In this document: one piece after another, positions 27,235-35,498 of the stretch | How positions within the stretch are numbered: position 1 is the first letter of the stretch | Layout of the letters: each line of letters opens with the position of its first letter | Assembly (NCBI RefSeq): GCF_028877475.1 | Contig: NZ_CP113527.1 | Location: forward strand, 1,667,501-1,731,500 | DNA length: 64,000 nt | Source: Lysinibacillus irui | GTDB taxonomy: Bacteria > Bacillota > Bacilli > Bacillales_A > Planococcaceae | Reading direction: 5' to 3' | The notes under the pieces: model-generated | Told to the model about the DNA's origin: nothing | The model's input: only the letters and a program-made list of their open reading frames with translations | Databases searched by the model: none | Position numbers and translations under genes: made by a program

Positions 27235-28208
27235 TGGGCATGTATTCAAATGAAATCAATAATATTTCGAATAAATCCCGTGAAACCTTGTTTGACTTTG
27301 CGGAAGTCGATGCACGTCAAGCAGAGGAAACTGGTTATTCAAATTACTCTTATTGGCGCTCTACATGGCAATCCTTTTTGAAAAATCGACTGGCTGTCTT
27401 TTTATTAGTCGGTGTGCTCATTATTGTCGGCTTTACCATTCTCCAGCCCTATTTACCAGCGCAAAAATCACCGACTGAAATATACCTAGATGAGCAAACA
27501 GGGATGCAGGCACGTAATATAGCCCCGAATGCAGAATTTTGGTTCGGCACAAATTCCATAGGACAGGATTTATGGTCACGTATTTGGGCGGGCACACGGA
27601 CATCCCTCTTTATCGGCTGTGTTGTGGCTTTAGTGGAGGCAGTAGTGGGGATTACAATCGGTACGCTGTGGGGCTTTTCAAGGAAATTAGAAGCACCAAT
27701 TACACAGCTTTATAATGTTGTGGATAATATTCCTACAACGATTGTCCTTATTTTAATGTCTTATATATTACGGCCAAGTATTTCGACTATCATTATCGCC
27801 ATGTGTATAACGGGGTGGGTGGAAATGGCTAGATTTATTCGCAATCAAATTGTGATTTTACGAGATCGCGAATACAACCTTGCCTCTAAATGTTTAGGCA
27901 CACCGGATTATCGGATTATCCTTAAAAATCTATTACCCTATTTAATTTCTGTCATTATGTTACGCATGAGTCTAGCAATTCCCTTTGCGATAGGGGCCGA
28001 AGTATTTTTAACGTATATTGGGCTGGGGCTACCAATTAGTGAGCCTTCCTTAGGAAATTTAATCAATGAAGGGCGCGTACTTATGATGTCACCAGATTTA
28101 CGCTATCAGCTTATTTTCCCGAGTATTGTGTTAAGTGTCATTACTATCGCATTTTATATTATTGGTAATTCCTTTGCAGATGCAGCAGATCCAAAAAACC
28201 ATGTGTAA
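27234..28208 (+). CDS. dppC: Peptide ABC transporter permease DppC
   Basis: A 324-residue permease with an N-terminal cytosolic extension, then six hydrophobic segments. The OppC-type sequence NAEFWFGTNSIGQDLWSRIWAGTRTSL follows the first helix, and the EAA loop is LASKCLGTPDYRIILKNLLP. The ATG overlaps the dppB stop. Partner of DppB in the channel. Confidence 0.94.
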   Translation: MGMYSNEINNISNKSRETLFDFAEVDARQAEETGYSNYSYWRSTWQSFLKNRLAVFLLVGVLIIVGFTILQPYLPAQKSPTEIYLDEQTGMQARNIAPNAEFWFGTNSIGQDLWSRIWAGTRTSLFIGCVVALVEAVVGITIGTLWGFSRKLEAPITQLYNVVDNIPTTIVLILMSYILRPSISTIIIAMCITGWVEMARFIRNQIVILRDREYNLASKCLGTPDYRIILKNLLPYLISVIMLRMSLAIPFAIGAEVFLTYIGLGLPISEPSLGNLINEGRVLMMSPDLRYQLIFPSIVLSVITIAFYIIGNSFADAADPKNHV

Positions 28209-28221
28209 GGAGATGAAGCAA

Positions 28222-29274
28222 GTGACCTCGAAAAAATCGCGCATTTTAGTTATCCAAAATTTAGTGATTCAGTTTACATTACGTGGTCGTGTATTAACAG
28301 CTATTCGGGATATTTCCCTCGATCTTTACAAGGGAGAAAGCTTAGCTATCGTGGGGGAGTCAGGGTCAGGAAAGTCCGTGCTAATGAAATCTATTATGGG
28401 CTTGCTTGACAAAAACGGCAGCATTAAGCAGGGAAGAATCATTTACAATGCACAGGATTTAGGCCAGTTTACGACAGAGCAAGAATGGCTACGTATTCGA
28501 GGAAAGGAAATTGCGATGGTCACACAGGACCCGATGACATCGTTGAATCCGCTCAAAACTATTGGCAAACAAATTGAGGAATGTGTCGTCCTCCATCAAG
28601 GCTTAAGGGGCAAGGAAGCGTATGAGGAAACATTAAAACTTCTTACGGATGTAGGAATCAATGATGTAAAAAAACGCTACAAGCAATATCCGCACGAATT
28701 TTCTGGAGGGATGCGCCAACGTATTGTTATTGCCATCGCGATTGCCTGTAAGCCCAATATTTTAATATGTGATGAGCCTACGACAGCTTTAGATGTAACG
28801 ATTCAGGCACAAATTTTACAGCTCTTAAAGAATCTTCAGCAAAAGTATGGCTTAACAATCGTCTATATTACACATGATTTAGGGGTTGTGGCGAAGGTTG
28901 CTGACCGTATTGCGGTGATGTATGCGGGCGATGTCATTGAGGTTGGGGAGACCCATGAAATTTTCTTTCATAGCAGGCATCCATATACATGGGCGCTCAT
29001 TTCCTCCTTACCTCAGCTTGGCTCCAAGGGGGAACAATTGTATTCCATTAAGGGCACGCCCCCCAACCTTTTTCAAGAAATAAAAGGTGATGCCTTTGCG
29101 CCACGCAATCCATATGCCTTAAAAATTGACTTTCTGGAGCGGCCTCCTTTTTTCCAGATCAGTGACACTCATTATGCGCGAACATGGTTGTTGGACCCAT
29201 TGGCCCCAAAGGTAGAGCCCCCTGCAGCCTTACAAGCATTTTTTGCAGAGGGGAGGCAGTATGCTAATGATTGA
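28222..29274 (+). CDS. dppD: Peptide ABC transporter ATPase DppD
   Basis: A 350-residue ABC ATPase. GTG at 28222, ten bases after AAGGAG, is favoured; longer starts would lie inside dppC. Walker A is GESGSGKS, signature FSGGMRQR, Walker [13 protein letters not shown], and H-loop ITHD. The C-terminal oligopeptide-transporter extension ([15 protein letters not shown] and a PPNL segment) is present, but it lacks most of the cysteines of the iron-sulfur type found in some homologues. Confidence 0.94.
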   Translation: MTSKKSRILVIQNLVIQFTLRGRVLTAIRDISLDLYKGESLAIVGESGSGKSVLMKSIMGLLDKNGSIKQGRIIYNAQDLGQFTTEQEWLRIRGKEIAMVTQDPMTSLNPLKTIGKQIEECVVLHQGLRGKEAYEETLKLLTDVGINDVKKRYKQYPHEFSGGMRQRIVIAIAIACKPNILICDEPTTALDVTIQAQILQLLKNLQQKYGLTIVYITHDLGVVAKVADRIAVMYAGDVIEVGETHEIFFHSRHPYTWALISSLPQLGSKGEQLYSIKGTPPNLFQEIKGDAFAPRNPYALKIDFLERPPFFQISDTHYARTWLLDPLAPKVEPPAALQAFFAEGRQYAND

Positions 29275-30214
29275 GAAAGAAGTGCTAGTAGAGGTAAAAA
29301 ATTTGAAAGTTGTTTTTGGTAAAGGGAAAAATAAATTTACAGCCATTGATGATGTCAGCTTTCAAATTTTTAAAGGTGAAACGTTTGGCATTGTAGGTGA
29401 ATCAGGCTCAGGGAAAACAACTATTGGTCGGGCAATTATGCGCATCAATGAGGTGACAGAGGGACAGATTTTGTATCATGGCAAAAGTATTCAAGGAAAA
29501 ATCCCTAAAGAATGGGATAGAGAAATTACGCAAAAAATCCAAATGATTTTCCAGGACCCCATGGCATCTCTGAATGAACGAGCAAAGGTAGATTATATTG
29601 TTTCAGAGGGGTTATATCCTTCAAAAAAATATAAAGATGAGGCAGAACGGCAGCAAAAAGTGCGCGATGCATTATTGAATGTAGGGTTACTGCCAGAGTT
29701 CTCAAGCCGCTTTCCACATGAGTTTTCAGGAGGACAACGCCAACGTATCGGTATTGCTCGTGCATTAGTGATGGAGCCTGAGTTTATCATTGCAGATGAG
29801 CCAATATCCGCCTTAGATGTCTCCATTCGAGCGCAAGTATTAAATTTATTAGCAAGTCTGCAACAGCAAAATCATTTAACCTATTTATTTATTGCCCATG
29901 ATTTATCGATTGTCCGTTTTATTACGGATCGTACAGCGGTGATTTACAAAGGGAAAATTGTCGAGCTAGCGGAAACGGAAAAGCTTTTTGCTCATCCGCT
30001 TCATCCTTATACGAGGGCCTTGCTATCAGCCGTCCCGGAGCCCAATCCATATAAGGAGCGAGAGAAAGTAGTGGAGGTCTATGACCCGTCACAGCATCGT
30101 TATGATCAGCATCCCCCCTCCTTCATTGAAATTGAGGATGGCCATTTTATCTTGGCTAATGAAGAGGAGCTAGCTGATTATCGCATTTTACTGAAAATGG
30201 AGGGAACGAAATGA
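29261..30214 (+). CDS. dppF: Peptide ABC transporter ATPase DppF
   Basis: A 317-residue ABC ATPase; ATG at 29261 is behind GGGGAGG inside the end of dppD. Walker A is GESGSGKT, signature FSGGQRQR, Walker [13 protein letters not shown], and H-loop IAHD. The C-terminal [19 protein letters not shown] segment is typical of OppF/DppF. It overlaps the next gene by 4 nt, which places the LD-carboxypeptidase in the same operon. Confidence 0.94.
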   Translation: MLMIEKEVLVEVKNLKVVFGKGKNKFTAIDDVSFQIFKGETFGIVGESGSGKTTIGRAIMRINEVTEGQILYHGKSIQGKIPKEWDREITQKIQMIFQDPMASLNERAKVDYIVSEGLYPSKKYKDEAERQQKVRDALLNVGLLPEFSSRFPHEFSGGQRQRIGIARALVMEPEFIIADEPISALDVSIRAQVLNLLASLQQQNHLTYLFIAHDLSIVRFITDRTAVIYKGKIVELAETEKLFAHPLHPYTRALLSAVPEPNPYKEREKVVEVYDPSQHRYDQHPPSFIEIEDGHFILANEEELADYRILLKMEGTK

Positions 30215-31143
30215 TTCGTCCGAAAGCATTGAAAAAGGGTGACACAATTGGTCTTATAAGTGCTTCAGGGGCCACACCACCAGAAAAGCTGCAGCCAGCT
30301 ATTGCCAGTATTGAAAAGCTTGGACTAAAGGTTGTCGTTGGAGAGACCTGTCATGCGAGGCACGGTTATTTAGCAGGTACTGATGATTTGCGTGCGGCAG
30401 ATGTCCATCGAATGTTTAGTGATCCAACGATTGACGGTATTTTTTGTATACGTGGGGGATATGGGGCCACGAAAATTTTATCCCAATTGGATTTTGACAT
30501 GATTAGGGCAAATCCTAAAGTATTTGCAGGCTATAGTGATGTGACAGCCTTACATATAGCGTTTAATCAGCTATGTGGCTTTGTCACCTATCATACGCCG
30601 ATGCCCTCGACTGAATTTATTCGACAAGAAATGGATGACTTTACATGGCAATCCTTTATGCAACAAGTAATGGACAAAGAACCAAATGAGTTTTACTTAG
30701 CAAACCCTGCAGCGCAACCAATGACCACGCTCGTTGCTGGAAAAGCTTCAGGTCAGCTTATCGGTGGAAACCTAACATTAGTCACTGCCTCCCTCGGTAC
30801 ACCTTATGAAATAGATACAAGAGGTAAAATTCTGTTCTTAGAAGATATTGATGAAACGGAGCAACGAGTTGATCGCATGCTAACCCAATTACAGCTAGCA
30901 GGGAAACTAGATGACGTGGCAGGCATTTTATTGGGAGCCTGGACAGAGTGCAGACCAGAAAATCCCGAAAAGCCTGACCATAGTTTATCATTACAAACGA
31001 TTTTCGAGGAAATACTTGTGCCAGTAGGTAAACCTATTCTGGCCGATATAGCTTGTGGCCATTGTTTACCAACGATGTCGTTACCTTTAGGAAGAACGAT
31101 TACGATGGATGCGGACAATCAACGAGTCCAGGTTATGAGGTAG
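30211..31143 (+). CDS. ykfA: LD-carboxypeptidase (S66, LdcA/YkfA-type)
   Basis: A cytosolic serine peptidase that cuts the L-D bond before the terminal D-Ala of murein tetrapeptides. The RGGYGATK loop is followed by nucleophile S109 in GYSDVTALH; the catalytic Glu is likely in [10 protein letters not shown] and the His in ACGHCLP. There is no signal peptide and the length (310 residues) is normal. In B. subtilis ykfA also follows the dpp operon. Translational overlap with dppF shows co-expression with import. Confidence 0.93.
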   Translation: MIRPKALKKGDTIGLISASGATPPEKLQPAIASIEKLGLKVVVGETCHARHGYLAGTDDLRAADVHRMFSDPTIDGIFCIRGGYGATKILSQLDFDMIRANPKVFAGYSDVTALHIAFNQLCGFVTYHTPMPSTEFIRQEMDDFTWQSFMQQVMDKEPNEFYLANPAAQPMTTLVAGKASGQLIGGNLTLVTASLGTPYEIDTRGKILFLEDIDETEQRVDRMLTQLQLAGKLDDVAGILLGAWTECRPENPEKPDHSLSLQTIFEEILVPVGKPILADIACGHCLPTMSLPLGRTITMDADNQRVQVMR

Positions 31144-31150
31144 GTGTCCT

Positions 31151-31933
31151 ATGGAACGAAAGATTCACGAGATGATTCAAGCATCACCTTATGAGGTACA
31201 TCTATTTGTAAAAAATCTAGCAACCAATCAATTTCTAATTGGTCATCAGCTTGAGCATTCATTTTCAAGTGCTAGTTTAATAAAAGTTCCTATTCTTCTA
31301 GCTTTCTTATCGTCTATGGAGGACAACCATCTTGAGCTTGATTCTACGCTTTCCATTGCGCCGAACGATTGGGTGGATTTCAGTGTAGTGAGCGAACAAC
31401 GTCTGACGCAAAGCACTGTATATGAGCTGCTTGTATGGATGATTATTACTAGTGACAATACAGCCACGAACGTCCTAATTGATGTAGTAGGAATGGATTT
31501 TTTAAATGAATATTTCCACAGGTTGGGTCTACAGGACACCTTGCTACAGCGTAAAATGATGGATGTTGAGCGCCTCGCAAAGGGCATAGACAATTGCACG
31601 TCAGCTCGGGATATGGCTCATCTCTTTACACGTATTTACCAGCAAGATGTGTTGTCCCCCGCATACAGTAAATTGGTCATTGATATTTTAAGTCGGCAGC
31701 GTATACACGAGTCCTTAAGGCGCTATCTCGTGGATGATATCAAACTTGCACATAAAACAGGAGGACTTGATACCGTCGATCATGATGTGGGGATTGTTTA
31801 TAGTAGTGCTATCGATTATAGTATCGGTGTTTTTATCACCAATGTGACGAATAATGAGCAGGCACGCCAATTAATTGGTCGTCTATCAAAGGTTGTTTAT
31901 CAAGAGCTAGTGGAGCGGAAGGAGGGAATGTAA
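31151..31933 (+). CDS. Class A beta-lactamase-fold serine hydrolase, no export signal
   Basis: A 260-residue protein with the three active-site elements of class A beta-lactamases: S42-L-I-K45 (SxxK), S101-D-N103 (SDN) and K202-T-G204 (KTG). The omega-loop region (MMDVERLAKGIDN) differs from the usual E-x-x-L-N form. No signal peptide or lipobox is present, so it would stay in the cytosol, where it could not protect cell-wall synthesis. Its place between ykfA and the NlpC/P60 gene suggests a peptidase or amidase on imported wall peptides. The next gene overlaps its stop. Confidence 0.85.
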   Translation: MERKIHEMIQASPYEVHLFVKNLATNQFLIGHQLEHSFSSASLIKVPILLAFLSSMEDNHLELDSTLSIAPNDWVDFSVVSEQRLTQSTVYELLVWMIITSDNTATNVLIDVVGMDFLNEYFHRLGLQDTLLQRKMMDVERLAKGIDNCTSARDMAHLFTRIYQQDVLSPAYSKLVIDILSRQRIHESLRRYLVDDIKLAHKTGGLDTVDHDVGIVYSSAIDYSIGVFITNVTNNEQARQLIGRLSKVVYQELVERKEGM

Positions 31934-32763
31934 TGAAGGCTATCGTAACAGCAATGATTGCTAGTTTACACGCTATGCCAACTTCAACGTCTGAAGTTGT
32001 CGATGAAGTGCTTTATGGGATGACAGTAAAGAGGATCAGGGATGTCAATGAAGGTTGGGTATATATCCAAACGGCCTATCGCTATGAAGGCTATTGTCAG
32101 AAGGCAGACTTACTAGTAGACGAAGTACTAGTCTCTAAGTGGGAAAGGGAAGCACAGCATATCATTTTTCAAAGTTTTGCGGATGTATTACAGCAACCAC
32201 GTATTCAAAGTTCGAAACTAGTAACACTTGTAAGAGGCTCTTCCATCTGTGTTGTGTCAGAAGAAAATTTACCGGAAGAATGGTCAGCTGTACAGTTAGT
32301 GACAGGGCAAAGGGGCTATGTTCGCACAAAATGGCTACAGGCAAAAATGACAGAACGTTCGGTTTCCGAGCAGCAATTTCGAGAGAATGTGGTGGCAACT
32401 GCGTTAAGTTATTTAGGAGCACCTTATCGTTGGGGTGGCAAATCACCATTGGGGATTGATTGCTCTGGTTTGTGCTCGATGGCTTATTTGCTAAATGGTG
32501 TGACGATCTATCGAGATGCCAAAATTGTAGAGGGCTTTTCGATTGTGAAAATAGCTAGAGACCAAATGCAAAAGGGCGACTTAATTTATTTTCCAGGTCA
32601 TATTGCTTTATATATGGGGGATCAACTTTATGTTCATTCTTCAATTGGAGGGAATGAAGTGTCAATTAATAGTTTAGAAGAAAATCACCCTCTCTATCGG
32701 CATGATCTAGCTACGACCATTTTAGAGGTAGGTACATTATTTCAGGAGAAGCTGTGTAACTAG
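31933..32763 (+). CDS. ykfC: SH3b-NlpC/P60 endopeptidase, YkfC-like
   Basis: A 276-residue cysteine peptidase expected to cut the gamma-D-Glu-diaminoacid bond in murein tripeptides. Two SH3b-like domains (residues ~1-140) precede the NlpC/P60 domain: ALSYLGAPYRWGGKSPLGIDCSGL with the catalytic Cys, and GDLIYFPGHIALYMGD with the His. It lacks a signal peptide, as does YkfC. The last gene of the dpp/ykf locus; its ATG overlaps the preceding stop (TAATG) and a terminator overlaps its end. Confidence 0.92.
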   Translation: MKAIVTAMIASLHAMPTSTSEVVDEVLYGMTVKRIRDVNEGWVYIQTAYRYEGYCQKADLLVDEVLVSKWEREAQHIIFQSFADVLQQPRIQSSKLVTLVRGSSICVVSEENLPEEWSAVQLVTGQRGYVRTKWLQAKMTERSVSEQQFRENVVATALSYLGAPYRWGGKSPLGIDCSGLCSMAYLLNGVTIYRDAKIVEGFSIVKIARDQMQKGDLIYFPGHIALYMGDQLYVHSSIGGNEVSINSLEENHPLYRHDLATTILEVGTLFQEKLCN

Positions 32764-32774
32764 GCTTCTCTTTT
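32746..32774 (+). terminator. Terminator of the dpp/ykf locus
   Basis: GAGAAGC and GCTTCTC flank the stop codon of the YkfC-like gene and are followed by TTTTATT. Confidence 0.7.
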
Positions 32775-32887
32775 ATTGGGTGAAATGATAGTGTCGGAAG
32801 AAGCATGGTCAACAGTCAATCACCGATTAGAGTTCTAGGAGGGGGGAAAGACAGAAAAGACACGAGTCTTCACCGTATAATACATCA

Positions 32888-33313
32888 TTAAATTTTTGGT
32901 ACATTTTTTAAGGTCATCCATATTTTGCTCATAATGAATGTCAGGACATTGACAAGAAATAAAGCGACTAGCTGCCATAGTCCGAGTAAAAACGTTCTCA
33001 TGTATAATTCAAAGGTCGCCTCACCTGGGGGCATGTGTGGATAGGGGATTAGTTGACTGTAGTGCCAAACAAAATAACAGGCTAAGGAAGTACCTGCTCC
33101 TACATAGATAAAGGTCCAATGAATATAGGATGTTATACGAAGACGACAGCTCCATAGTAGAACATTTATCAATAATATTAGTAGTGGAAACAGCCAAAGT
33201 TGAAACATGCCTTCGGGTATATCTACGGCATAAAATTGATTGTAGCTCAGCTGAATGATTGGCAATAGTACAAGATTGACGATGATTAGACTGACTAGCT
33301 GCATGCGCTTCAT
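32888..33313 (-). CDS. Membrane protein of unknown function
   Basis: A 141-residue protein with four hydrophobic segments (VSLIIVNLVLLPIIQL, FQLWLFPLLILLINVLL, FIYVGAGTSLACYFVW, LLGLWQLVALFLVNVLTFI). ATG at 33313 follows GAAAGGG by about 10 nt. No family was recognised. It stands alone between two other loci. Confidence 0.65.
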   Translation of the reverse strand: MKRMQLVSLIIVNLVLLPIIQLSYNQFYAVDIPEGMFQLWLFPLLILLINVLLWSCRLRITSYIHWTFIYVGAGTSLACYFVWHYSQLIPYPHMPPGEATFELYMRTFLLGLWQLVALFLVNVLTFIMSKIWMTLKNVPKI

Positions 33314-33380
33314 TGGATTCAAACCCTTTCGTCATTTTACATTTAGACGTGGTGAATAAGATTTGGTTGCCAACAAGAAA

Positions 33381-33411
33381 ACCTCCATACACCCGCAGGC
33401 GAGATGGAGGT
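33381..33411 (-). terminator. Terminator of the glucosaminidase gene
   Basis: ACCTCCAT pairs with ATGGAGGT. On the minus strand it is followed by TTTTCTTG. Confidence 0.7.
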
Positions 33412-33417
33412 CTTGAG

Positions 33418-34200
33418 TTAATAATGATAAATATTTAATTGTTGACCTGCTTCAAGGCGGTCTGTTCGAAGCTGATTCCATTGTTTAATAGAGGTTACTT
33501 TCACATTATAAACCTCTGCAATCTTCATCAACGAGTCCCCGTCAGCTACGGTAATGGTTTTCTTATCTTTGACAGGGCTATCATATTGTTGTAGATCATA
33601 TTTTGCGATAAGTGTATTTAATTTTTCATTGTATGACGAATCGGTAGCATAAGAGCCTGTTAAAAACTTCGTTGCATCTGTATAGGCAGTTGTGTTGCTT
33701 TTAAAAACGCCCGCATAGAAATCTTTGTTCCACGAAACCCCATTACGCATTAATTTGACATAATCCTGCATCGATGCCTCATAGGAAGGGTATTTGCGGA
33801 AGGCAGCCATGATTGTGGATAGATTACCTGAACCATCATCCTCTGTTGTTTCAAGAGTTACGGAATTATTTTGGTAGCTGCCTTTCATCCCGAATAGATT
33901 ATAGTTTGGAGCAGAGCCAAGTCCACTTTGTCCATGCTCACTTTCTAGGATTGCTTGTGCAATCATGACGGAAGCATATAGGTCATTTTCAGCACCAAGA
34001 TCTCGTGCTGTTTCAGCGATCTCTCCAATAAACTCCTCCACACTTGGACGATCATCGACAACAGGCTCTTCTCTTTCAGTCGTATTAAATAACTGTGTCA
34101 CCATATAAAACGAAATACAAATAACGACAACGGTAATCATGAGTCCTTTTAAAAAATTAAGCATATATTTCATCGTATGCTTGATGTTGGTCGTGACCAC
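33418..34200 (-). CDS. Membrane-anchored GH73 glucosaminidase with LysM
   Basis: A 260-residue cell-wall hydrolase. An N-terminal membrane helix (GLMITVVVICISFYMVTQLF) anchors it outside. The glucosaminidase domain spans residues ~50-205, with catalytic Glu likely in AQAILESEHGQSGLG and the YNLFGMKGSY and TAYATD-like (TGSYATDSSYNEKL) motifs. The C-terminal LysM domain (ITVADGDSLMKIAEVYNVKVTSIKQWN) binds peptidoglycan. It resembles LytG-type exo-glucosaminidases. The GTG start is behind GGGAGGGAG; ATG nine codons inside is an alternative. Confidence 0.9.
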   Translation of the reverse strand: MVTTNIKHTMKYMLNFLKGLMITVVVICISFYMVTQLFNTTEREEPVVDDRPSVEEFIGEIAETARDLGAENDLYASVMIAQAILESEHGQSGLGSAPNYNLFGMKGSYQNNSVTLETTEDDGSGNLSTIMAAFRKYPSYEASMQDYVKLMRNGVSWNKDFYAGVFKSNTTAYTDATKFLTGSYATDSSYNEKLNTLIAKYDLQQYDSPVKDKKTITVADGDSLMKIAEVYNVKVTSIKQWNQLRTDRLEAGQQLNIYHY

Positions 34201-34436
34201 ATCTCCCTCCCTTCTATCAAAGTTTAGCTATCTCTCATTATTACAGAGAGTGAAAGAGAAATAAAGAGATGTCTTGATTAATAGATTCCATCATTAATAG
34301 AACGTCCCTCAACATAATTAGTTCCTCATTTTTTATCTTCCCGCATGACATAATAGATTGGTAGAGACAAGCATAATGTAATAGAAAATGGTAGTATTAT
34401 TTGTAAAACAATGACCAGCTTGAAAGGAAGTTTTGA

Positions 34437-35495
34437 TTGAATACTATTTTTTCTGTGACACAAAAACAACTATATGATTTTCTTTTAAATGTAGCGCCTA
34501 TACGACCAGTATTTATTTGGGGAGCACCTGGCATTGGGAAGTCGGCAATCGTAGAAAGCTTTGCGAGTGAATTAGGAATGCCATGTGTGTCTTTATTAGG
34601 CAGTCAGCTAGCACCCGAGGATATCATCGGGGTTCCACAAATAAAGGATGGCTACAGTGTGTTCTGTCCACCAAAAATGATTGCTCGAGATGAACCCTAT
34701 TGCTTATTTTTAGATGAATTAAATGCTTGCTCACAGGAGGTACAAAAAGCTTTTTATAGTCTTATACATGAAAGAAGAATTGGGGAATTTCTATTACCAG
34801 AGGGCACGATTGTGATTGGAGCAGGGAATAGAGCGCAGGATAGTGCGATCGTGAAGCCGATGTCCTCGGCATTAATTAATCGTATGGTCCATGTTCAACT
34901 TAGAGCCTCTCATAAAGATTGGCTCGAATGGGCCTATGAACATGAAATACACCCATATGTGATTGAGTATGTTCAAATGCGTCCCGATCATTTATGGAGT
35001 GAACCACCAAAAACTGAAGAACCCTTTTCCACTCCAAGGTCTTGGCATATGCTAAGTGATTGCCTGTATGCCTATGGTAACAGTCTAGATGAACAAGCTA
35101 TCGATATTTTAGCGAGTAGCTGCCTATCTTCGCAAATTGCAAGTCAATTTAAAGCCTTTATTAAACAAGTGCAAAGCAAATATGATTTAGCCAAAATCAT
35201 CAATGGTGAATTACGATGGCCAGATCGACCTGATGAAAGAGACTTACTCTATTTCATGGCGCAGTCCTTCCGCGCGCAACTAATCAAAGAGCTACCGAGC
35301 GAGCATACGACTTTGAAGGGAAATCAACAACAATTAGCATTCCGTGCCAAGGATTTGATCAAGGATTTAGCTTCGATTAGCTTAGAAATTGCACAAATGG
35401 TCGTGTCTGAGCAAAAGGGTGAAGCCTTACCAGCCTGGTTTATGCTTGAAGTGATTAGAGATTTACCACGTTTAGTAGCTAAGAAGGATGGATAA
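34437..35495 (+). CDS. MoxR-type AAA+ ATPase
   Basis: A 352-residue AAA+ ATPase; TTG at 34437 is six bases after AAAGGAAG. Walker A is GAPGIGKS, Walker B LFLDELNACS, sensor-1 region VIGAGNRAQD, and the arginine region SSALINRMVH. MoxR ATPases act with VWA-domain partners as chaperones that remodel or load metal into targets. The partner gene follows 3 nt downstream. The C-terminal ~170 residues are helical and specific to this subtype. Confidence 0.9.
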   Translation: MNTIFSVTQKQLYDFLLNVAPIRPVFIWGAPGIGKSAIVESFASELGMPCVSLLGSQLAPEDIIGVPQIKDGYSVFCPPKMIARDEPYCLFLDELNACSQEVQKAFYSLIHERRIGEFLLPEGTIVIGAGNRAQDSAIVKPMSSALINRMVHVQLRASHKDWLEWAYEHEIHPYVIEYVQMRPDHLWSEPPKTEEPFSTPRSWHMLSDCLYAYGNSLDEQAIDILASSCLSSQIASQFKAFIKQVQSKYDLAKIINGELRWPDRPDERDLLYFMAQSFRAQLIKELPSEHTTLKGNQQQLAFRAKDLIKDLASISLEIAQMVVSEQKGEALPAWFMLEVIRDLPRLVAKKDG

Positions 35496-35498
35496 ATT

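Noticed and set aside
32139..32459. Plus-strand frame of 106 codons inside the YkfC-like gene
   Set aside because: It is a shadow of the NlpC/P60 coding region in another frame, with no ribosome site.
34326..34460. Minus-strand frame of ~45-50 codons ending YYVMREDKK with one hydrophobic segment
   Set aside because: It has no start with a ribosome site and overlaps the beginning of the MoxR gene. It could be a remnant of a membrane protein, but evidence is too weak.
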